Origin: Macrosoma leucophasiata
Lineage: Eukaryota > Arthropoda > Insecta > Lepidoptera > Hedylidae
NCBI GenBank assembly: GCA_036365455.1
Contig: JAWQUS010000004.1
Coordinates: forward strand, 9,617,501-9,681,500
Length of the DNA stretch: 64,000 bases
Reading direction: 5' to 3'
In this document: positions 57,222 through 64,000 of the stretch, in pieces
Layout: each line of letters starts with the position of its first letter
Numbering within the stretch: position 1 is the stretch's first letter
The notes under the pieces: generated by a model
What the model saw: the letters and a program-made list of their open reading frames with translations, nothing else
Database searches by the model: none
What the model was told of the DNA's origin: nothing
Program-made: the position numbers and the translations under genes

Positions 57222-58114
57222 TGTACAGTGTTAGTGATTAAAAAACAGTTTTGATAGTGATCGGCCATACAGTCCTCAATAGTGTACGTTGTCAGCGCGT
57301 AGACAACCAATAACAATCGTGTTGTGTAGTCGTCAATAGCATAGTACACAATAGTATACGTTGTCGGAACGTAGATAGAGCTTAAGTGACCAATAGCGTT
57401 AGAGTATTGTATAACTTCTATTTTTAGATTTTGACTTTGTTATGTAATATTTGTGTAATTTAGAGTGTAATTAATAGTTTTGTGTCACTTAAAGCTCGTT
57501 TGTGTTTAATATTACTTTGTTTTATATAATTTAATAGTTTTTTGTGTATAATTTCATAGTTTAGCATAGCATGTTCGTTTATTTGACTTTGTTTTATAGT
57601 TTTTAACATTTGAAATAGTTTTATGTTTGTTTTATTACTGTAATTTGTGCATTTTTATATGAAAATAAAGATTTTTGATGTCTGTTGTTTCCTTTCGGTA
57701 ATGATCTGAGATACATAGAGATTTTAATTGGCCAAATAGATCTAATAGCTGATTGGTTGTTCGAACCAACCAATCATAGATAATAAAATTTGTTTGCTTG
57801 AAATTTAAATATCTCTTGTGATTGGTTACTTGAACCAACAACCAATCACAGGAGGTTTTCTTAAACTCGATGACCTTGAGATTTTAGAATAAAAGTAGGG
57901 CACTTTTGTATGGCCGGTACAGTTCGTCGACAGCACTCGGAACACTCGGATCACTACCAAAGGAAGAAATCAGAAGGAAAATAATAGTGAACAGTGAAAA
58001 AGCGTTTTATTAGAACATCCAGTAGAGCGTGTCACCCTGGTTCGCTTGCGCTGCTTTATCCGCCATACGGCGTGAGTCTTCAATCCAGTCAATAGTAAAG
58101 TGTCGTGTCTGACA
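57222..58114 (+). repeat. Probable BEL/Pao 5' LTR
   Basis: Ends ...TGTCGTGTCTGACA just before the primer-binding site. The start is taken at a TGT after position 57221 but could be a few bases away. It contains an AATAAA at 57664-57669 and several CAATAGTGTACGTTGTC-like repeats near its 5' end. Confidence 0.4.
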
Positions 58115-58170
58115 TTTTTTGGTCCAGTTCGAGCCGGATAAGAAGAAATTACGCCGTATACGCAGTCAAG

Positions 58171-61100
58171 ATGCCAATTACGCGTTCTACAGGAAGAGGA
58201 CGTACACAGCCATCTACAGCGGAATCGTCGCCAACCACAGAAGAATCGACGCAGTCTGGTACTACCGAAACTACCAGTTCTGCGAACAACACATCAACAG
58301 AGGCGACTACGACCACAGCCACGTCCGCATCCGCGTCCACGTCGAAGACAACAGAAACGGAACGCAAGAAATCGAACAACCCGTCAGATCCGAGTACCAC
58401 GCCCGGTCCGAGTGCTGTCGAAAGGCGAGCTGTCAATCCGAGTCCCGCTCCCGGCCCGAGTGCTGTCGAGCCGCGAGCAGGCAATCCGAGTGCTGTCAAT
58501 CCGTATAGTAAAGGTACCGCCGCGAGTGTCGTCAACCCGAAAACCGTCGCTAGTGCCGCCACCGCGAGTACCGTCGTCGCGAGCGCCGTCATCCGGAGCG
58601 CCGCCGCCGAACAGACAGCGTCTTCACAAATGAAGAAACAGGGCGTCACGCCACAAATAGAACAGGAGGCAATGAAGAACCTCAACAAGCCAAGATCTAG
58701 AAGATCTACGAAATCATCAAAGTTGGCCAAGGCCAAAGAAAATCTTGCGCGTGTTCAAGTCGAGCTAGCACAAGCGCAGATCGCCGTGATAGAAGCGGAG
58801 TCCGACAACGAGGACGACGGCTCCGTGTTTACACAGATAGAACAGCATGATAGAATCGATGCCTGGCTGCAGAACCAGCCACAAGCACCTACGATGTTTG
58901 CGATCGAACCCATTCGAAGAATAGAGGCTGAAGAAATTAGAAGATCGCCTATAGAAGCGGAACAACAGCAGTATGGACAGCAACAGCAACAACAGAATTA
59001 TTATAGAGCTGCGCCATCATTCACTCCGCACCAACAGCCGCCTGCCGGTCCGCAGCCTTCATCAGAGCTCGTACTACTGGCAGACGCGATCTCTCAATTT
59101 GCGAAAACAGCCAACAAACCGAGGGCGATCGAACTACCGATATTCAATGGTGCACATCAAGACTGGCTGTACTTCCGTGCTGCGTATCAAGAGACTGAGA
59201 ACCTACATACGAAGCTGGAGAATTTAAACAGACTCAGGAGAAACCTGAAAGGAAAAGCGAGAGAAGCTGTGGAAGCACAACTGATAACGAACTCCGATCC
59301 ATCTATTATTATGGAAACTTTGGAAGCCAGGTTCGGCAGACCAGATGCCATAGCAGCAGCTGAGATAGAAACTCTTCGTGCCCTACCCCGTCTGACGGAA
59401 TCGCCAAGGGACATCTGCATATATTCAACGAAGATTTCTAATGTCGTTGCCACTCTGCAAGCTCTCAACTGCATCTACTACCTGTACAATCCAGAGGTCG
59501 GCAGATCAATAGTCGAGAAAATGGCTTCAACTCTACGCTTCAAGTTCTACGAGTTCGCAGCGTTACTACCAAGAGAAACTCCTGAACTTATCAAGCTTCA
59601 ACGGTTCCTCAAGAGAGAAGCTGAGATCTGCGGTCCATACGCGCAGCCAGAAATAGTTACAACGCAGTATCAACAGTCAAGTCAACAATCGAGTCATCTA
59701 AATAGACGAAATCATCGAGTTAACACAGTAACAGAGAAACCTATAGTAAAGTGCCCAGTATGTGAAGAAACTGGACATGCCGTCATCAACTGCGATATCT
59801 TCAAGAAACAGAATAGTAATGAGAGATGGGATACAGCCAAGAATCATCGACTGTGCTTCAAGTGTCTTCGCTACCGATCGAAAACGCACTTTTGTCAACA
59901 GCGTGTCTGCGGTATCGACGGTTGCAAGTACTATCACAATAGAATGCTACACTTCAGAAGGAGTGCCAGCAAGCCAGAAGATGATCACATAGAGAAAACA
60001 GAAGCCATCAACTCAGCATGGGTGTCAGCAGGAAGACAGTCATACTTGAAGATCATTCCAGTAACAGCGTCAGGCCCTGATGGCGAAATAGATACTTACG
60101 CCTTATTGGACGACGGGTCAACAGTTACATTGATAGATAATAACATCGCCGACAAAATAGGAGCGACAGGACCCGTCGAACCACTCCGCATAGAAGCGAT
60201 CAACTCACTTAAGACAGGAGAATCTGCATCAAGGAGAGTTAGCATCACACTGAGAGGTGTCAATAATAGAAAAGAGTCCATACAAGCCAGAACAGTAAAG
60301 AACCTGCATGTCACAGCACAGGAAGTGTCAAGGCGCCGCATCAAGGAGTGTCGACACCTGCGTGGCATCACTAATTTCATCACCTACAGTGAAGCGAAAC
60401 CTGGAATACTCATCGGTCAAGACAACTGCCACCTACTGTTGTCTACGAAGGTGAAAAAAGGCACTAAGAACCAACCAGTGGCATCACTCACGCCACTGGG
60501 CTGGGTCTTGCATGGCAGCCACAGTAACGCGTCGAACAGCGTTGACTTCGTTCACCACCTGACTGAAGAACCGACCGATGAAAATCTGGATGATATGATG
60601 AAACAGTACTTCGCCATGGACTCCTTGGGCATCACTCCGAAGAAGCCTCAGTCAGACCCAGAAGAAAAGGCTCTTCGTATTCTACAGCGTAACACAGCAC
60701 AGAGAGAAGATGGAAAATATGAAACTTCACTTCTATGGAAAACAGAAGAAGCAACTCTGCCTGATAACAAACAGAACTCATTGAAGAGGCTCTACAGTAT
60801 AGAAAAGAAGCTTGATCGCGACGATGGCCTGAAAAAGAAGTATACAGAACAGATGGAAGCTCTCATCTCCAAGGGTTACGCGGAGCGCGCACCTGAACAG
60901 AAAACAGAAAATAGAACCTGGTACTTGCCACATTTCGGCGTGGTGAACCCGATGAAACCAGGCAAGCTGAGAGTTGTCCATGACGCAGCGGCTAAAACAA
61001 AAGGAGTCTCCCTCAACGACCTGCTCCTCAAGGGACCTGACCTTCTCCAGTCCTTGCCTGGGGTCGTCATGAGGTTCAGACAGCACTGCATCGCCGTCAC

Positions 61101-64000
61101 AGCTGACATCGGAGAAATGTTCATGCAAGTGAAGTTAAGAACAGAAGACAGAGACGCTCTTCGTTACCTTTGGAGAGGAGATCGAAGAGATGACCGTCCA
61201 CCAGAAGAATACAGAATGACTTCACTTATTTTTGGCGCATCGAGTTCTCCGGCTACAGCTATCTATGTCAAGAACATCAACGCAGAAAAACATAGAGAAA
61301 CGCATCCTGAAGCCGTGAAGGCCATAATAGAGAAACACTACGTTGATGATTACTTAGACAGCTTCAAGAACATCGAGGACGCAGTTCGCATCACCACAGA
61401 AGTTCGTAACATACAGAAGAAAGCGAACTACGAACTCAAACAGTGGAAATCTAATTCTACTTACCTGCTTGAAGCCATTGGAGAAATAGAATCAACAGAC
61501 AGTATAGAGTTTCATAGCACAGAAGATAAAATAGAACGAGTACTGGGTCTCGTATGGAAACCGAAGACAGATGAGTTCACCTTCAACTTGAACATGGCTA
61601 GAATACCATCGGCACTCATCGAAGGTCAGACACCGACAAAGAGGCAAGCTCTACGGATCGTCATGTCTCTCTTCGACCCACTGGGCTTCGCATCACCAGT
61701 CACCATAATAGCCAAGCAGATGCTTCAAGAAGTGTGGCGACGTGGTACATCGTGGGACGACGAGATCGAAGAAGACCTCGCAACAGAGTGGAGAGACTGG
61801 CTGACACACCTGAAGAGCCTCGCCGACGTCACAATACCGAGGTGCTACGTAGGTTACTCAGATGCTACGACGCTACAGCTACACATCTTTACAGACGCCA
61901 GTGAGTCGGCCTACGCAGCAACCTTGTTTTGGCGAACAATAGCACCGAACGGCGAAGTCAACGTGTCACTCGTCATAGCCAAGGCGAAAGTTGCACCTCT
62001 GAAGCTTACCTCGATACCACGATTAGAACTGCAGGCCGCAGTACTAGGAGTCCGTCTTGCCGAAACAGTAATACGAGAACACGAAAGAAAACCAGACTCG
62101 AAAACATTTTGGACAGATAGTAGAACAGTGCTTTCCTGGATCAAGACAGGACCTCGTGCCTACAAACCTTATGTAGCACATAGACTCGCCGCCATAGAAG
62201 AAACATCAACAGTCAACGAGTGGAGATGGATCCCGAGTAAACAGAATGTAGCTGACGATGCCACCAGAAAGGTGCCACCTTCATTTAACAAGCACCACAG
62301 ATGGTACACGGGTCCAGAATTCCTCCTGGAACCGGAGGACACGTGGCCAGCGGACACTTCAGCTCCAGCGCCGTCAGAACCTACAGGCGAAGAGGCAGTC
62401 CATCTGATAACAGACAGAAACCAACCAAGACTGTCAGAAGCTCTACCAGAGCCCTCTCGCTTCTCTAACTGGGAGAGGTTGCGCTACGCTACAGCACGGG
62501 TTCTCCTCTTCATTCAGCTCTGCAAGCCATCAACAGAAATAGTCAACTACAGAAGAACTGTAAAAAACAAACAGAAAGATCCAGACTGGAGAAAGAAGAT
62601 GAACAAAACAGTCAAAAAACACATACAAAAGAAGACTGAAACGGAAAAGAAGTTCATCCACGTATCTGCCGAACTCCTCATTCGGGCAGAAGCTCTTCTG
62701 ATGCGTGCTACACAAGAAGAAACCTTCGGCCAAGAAATAGAAGACATCAGAAAACAGAAAATAGTAAACAAAGATAGTCGTCTTCAACAGCTCAGCACAG
62801 AATACACCGAAGGGGCTCTACGTTTACGCAGCCGCATAGAAGCTATAGAGAAAGCTCCAGGAATTAATAGAAGTCCGATGATTTTAGATGGCAATCATCA
62901 CACAGTAAAGCTATGGATAGAAAACATTCATCGTAAGCTTCACCATGCGGGCGTCGAAGCTACAGTAAACGAGTGTCGTCAACAGTATTGGATTCTACGT
63001 GTACGACCGATTACTCGTACAATCGTACGACGCTGCCTTCACTGCAGAATGAAGACACAGATGCCACCGTATCCAAGAACAGGGGACCTACCATCGTGTC
63101 GTCTCGCCCATCACCGGCGACCCTTCACCTACACAGGGGTCGACTACTTCGGTCCGCTTTCAGTTTCGACTGGCAGATCCCATCAGAAGAGATACGTGGC
63201 GATCTTCACCTGCCTCACGACACGCGCCATACATCTAGAAATAGCGGGCTCTCTCAGCGCAAGCTCCGCTATCATGGCCCTACGCAGAATGGTAGCACGC
63301 CGAGGCTGCCCGACGGAGATTTGGTCCGACAACGGGACCAACTTGAAGGCCGCTGACAAGGAGCTACGAGAGGCAATAGACAGATCTACGATGGAAGAGG
63401 CAGCGAAACGGAAGATCTCATGGCGCTTCATACCACCCGGTGCACCCTTCATGGGCGGTGCCTGGGAACGAATGGTGCGATCAGTGAAGACAGCGATGAC
63501 AGCGACGCTCCATGAAAAGCACCCTACAGAAGAAGTTCTGCACACACTACTAATAGAAGCAGAATATACAGTCAACAGCCGTCCGTTGACCCACGTCTCA
63601 GTGAGCGCAGAAGATCCTGAGGCCCTGACTCCCAATCACTTCCTATTGGGAGGTTCCGGTGAGGTCTCAGCTCCCGGGACCTTTGACGACGGAGACCTGC
63701 AACCCAGATCCAGCTGGCGCGCCGCCCAGAGGCTCGCTGACCTGTTCTGGGACCGGTGGCTGCGAGAATACCTGCCTGGGCTACAACACCGGCGGGAGCC
63801 CCACGACAAGGGGCCCACAGTCCAAGTTGGGGACCTGGTCCAAGTCACGGACCCCAACTCACCTCGCAACACCTGGCTTCGTGGCCGGGTCATCGCTACG
63901 TTCCCGGGACCTGATGGCATCGTGCGCACCGCAGACATACAGACGAGGACGGGGATACTACGGCGGCCTGTAAGAAGATTCATCATTCTGCCAGTGCGAT
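58171..64000 (+). CDS. BEL/Pao Gag-Pol polyprotein (partial at window edge)
   Basis: ATG at 58171; I read the frame codon by codon and found no stop to 64000 (over 1940 codons). In order: a Ser/Thr/Ala/Pro-rich start with repeated PSAVNP-like units; Gag; CCHC zinc finger near 528 (CPVCEETGHAVINC) and a second Cys cluster; aspartic protease near 645 (LLDDGSTVTLID); reverse transcriptase with YVDD near 1057; RNase H from ~1241 (FTDASESAYAA, FWTDSR); integrase with HHCC zinc module near 1587-1625 and D,D,E residues near 1657 (VDYFG), 1720 (SDNGTN) and 1766 (GAWERM); C-terminal domain near 1887 (GDLVQVTDP). All catalytic residues are present, so it may be functional. The stop and 3' LTR are outside. 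Confidence 0.9.
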   Translation, partial: MPITRSTGRGRTQPSTAESSPTTEESTQSGTTETTSSANNTSTEATTTTATSASASTSKTTETERKKSNNPSDPSTTPGPSAVERRAVNPSPAPGPSAVEPRAGNPSAVNPYSKGTAASVVNPKTVASAATASTVVASAVIRSAAAEQTASSQMKKQGVTPQIEQEAMKNLNKPRSRRSTKSSKLAKAKENLARVQVELAQAQIAVIEAESDNEDDGSVFTQIEQHDRIDAWLQNQPQAPTMFAIEPIRRIEAEEIRRSPIEAEQQQYGQQQQQQNYYRAAPSFTPHQQPPAGPQPSSELVLLADAISQFAKTANKPRAIELPIFNGAHQDWLYFRAAYQETENLHTKLENLNRLRRNLKGKAREAVEAQLITNSDPSIIMETLEARFGRPDAIAAAEIETLRALPRLTESPRDICIYSTKISNVVATLQALNCIYYLYNPEVGRSIVEKMASTLRFKFYEFAALLPRETPELIKLQRFLKREAEICGPYAQPEIVTTQYQQSSQQSSHLNRRNHRVNTVTEKPIVKCPVCEETGHAVINCDIFKKQNSNERWDTAKNHRLCFKCLRYRSKTHFCQQRVCGIDGCKYYHNRMLHFRRSASKPEDDHIEKTEAINSAWVSAGRQSYLKIIPVTASGPDGEIDTYALLDDGSTVTLIDNNIADKIGATGPVEPLRIEAINSLKTGESASRRVSITLRGVNNRKESIQARTVKNLHVTAQEVSRRRIKECRHLRGITNFITYSEAKPGILIGQDNCHLLLSTKVKKGTKNQPVASLTPLGWVLHGSHSNASNSVDFVHHLTEEPTDENLDDMMKQYFAMDSLGITPKKPQSDPEEKALRILQRNTAQREDGKYETSLLWKTEEATLPDNKQNSLKRLYSIEKKLDRDDGLKKKYTEQMEALISKGYAERAPEQKTENRTWYLPHFGVVNPMKPGKLRVVHDAAAKTKGVSLNDLLLKGPDLLQSLPGVVMRFRQHCIAVTADIGEMFMQVKLRTEDRDALRYLWRGDRRDDRPPEEYRMTSLIFGASSSPATAIYVKNINAEKHRETHPEAVKAIIEKHYVDDYLDSFKNIEDAVRITTEVRNIQKKANYELKQWKSNSTYLLEAIGEIESTDSIEFHSTEDKIERVLGLVWKPKTDEFTFNLNMARIPSALIEGQTPTKRQALRIVMSLFDPLGFASPVTIIAKQMLQEVWRRGTSWDDEIEEDLATEWRDWLTHLKSLADVTIPRCYVGYSDATTLQLHIFTDASESAYAATLFWRTIAPNGEVNVSLVIAKAKVAPLKLTSIPRLELQAAVLGVRLAETVIREHERKPDSKTFWTDSRTVLSWIKTGPRAYKPYVAHRLAAIEETSTVNEWRWIPSKQNVADDATRKVPPSFNKHHRWYTGPEFLLEPEDTWPADTSAPAPSEPTGEEAVHLITDRNQPRLSEALPEPSRFSNWERLRYATARVLLFIQLCKPSTEIVNYRRTVKNKQKDPDWRKKMNKTVKKHIQKKTETEKKFIHVSAELLIRAEALLMRATQEETFGQEIEDIRKQKIVNKDSRLQQLSTEYTEGALRLRSRIEAIEKAPGINRSPMILDGNHHTVKLWIENIHRKLHHAGVEATVNECRQQYWILRVRPITRTIVRRCLHCRMKTQMPPYPRTGDLPSCRLAHHRRPFTYTGVDYFGPLSVSTGRSHQKRYVAIFTCLTTRAIHLEIAGSLSASSAIMALRRMVARRGCPTEIWSDNGTNLKAADKELREAIDRSTMEEAAKRKISWRFIPPGAPFMGGAWERMVRSVKTAMTATLHEKHPTEEVLHTLLIEAEYTVNSRPLTHVSVSAEDPEALTPNHFLLGGSGEVSAPGTFDDGDLQPRSSWRAAQRLADLFWDRWLREYLPGLQHRREPHDKGPTVQVGDLVQVTDPNSPRNTWLRGRVIATFPGPDGIVRTADIQTRTGILRRPVRRFIILPVR

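Larger units (their letters stand above)
57222..64000 (+). mobile_element. BEL/Pao LTR retrotransposon, 5' part (runs off window)
   Basis: The element enters with a probable 5' LTR (about 57222-58114, edges uncertain because the 3' LTR is outside). It has a primer-binding-site-like TGGTCCAGTTCGAGCCGGAT at 58120, then an open gag-pol frame to the end of the window. It has a complete integrase, unlike the copy at 19925-24581, and a different protein sequence, so it is another lineage. Confidence 0.85.

Noticed and set aside
58149..58736. Minus-strand 195-codon ORF
   Set aside because: Low-complexity shadow (Val/Ala/Leu-rich) of the Ser/Thr/Pro-rich start of the plus-strand Gag frame.

Overview
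The window looks like nuclear DNA of an insect, most likely a moth or butterfly. It is AT-rich, its genes are split by introns with GT/AG borders, and it is packed with BEL/Pao and mariner elements, short foldback (MITE-like) elements and poly(A)-tailed retroposons of a kind common in Lepidoptera. The order is inferred from this general character; I could not run a search.

Three host transcription units can be supported. (1) On the minus strand, 33295 down to 6317, lies a complete holocarboxylase synthetase (biotin-protein ligase) gene: 14 coding exons, all splice phases compatible, about 971 codons, with the full catalytic and C-terminal domains. (2) On the plus strand, 40946-49556, lies an LC3/Atg8-family gene in 7 coding exons. 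It encodes TWO Atg8 (ubiquitin-fold) modules head to tail in one 247-residue reading frame, joined in phase and with introns at matching positions in both modules. This poly-ubiquitin-like Atg8 arrangement is the most unusual item here. (3) On the plus strand, 13119-16723, three exons of a putative small gene of unknown function (69 codons) lie antisense to the ligase gene and interleave with its exons 9 and 10.

Layout. 1-6.3 kb: repeats and foldback elements downstream of the ligase gene. 6.3-33.3 kb: the ligase gene, whose introns hold a mariner (11.5-12.8 kb), a BEL/Pao element with identical 142-bp LTRs and an intact ORF that lacks the integrase core (19.9-24.6 kb), and many MITEs and retroposons. 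33.3-40.9 kb: divergent intergenic region with a CpG-rich patch, an array of four 26-bp units each built around a GCGCATGCGC-type (NRF-1/Ewg-like) palindrome, a nested foldback of about 2 kb and a 118-bp tandem repeat. 40.9-49.6 kb: the double-Atg8 gene; its first intron holds a hAT-type MITE with a clear 8-bp target duplication and a second, deleted mariner. 49.6-57.2 kb: gene-poor repeats. 57.2-64.0 kb: the 5' part of a second BEL/Pao element whose gag-pol frame is open from 58171 to the window edge.

The ligase attaches biotin to carboxylases. The Atg8 protein would be expected to act in autophagy. I see no functional link between them; they are divergent neighbours sharing about 7.6 kb of upstream sequence.
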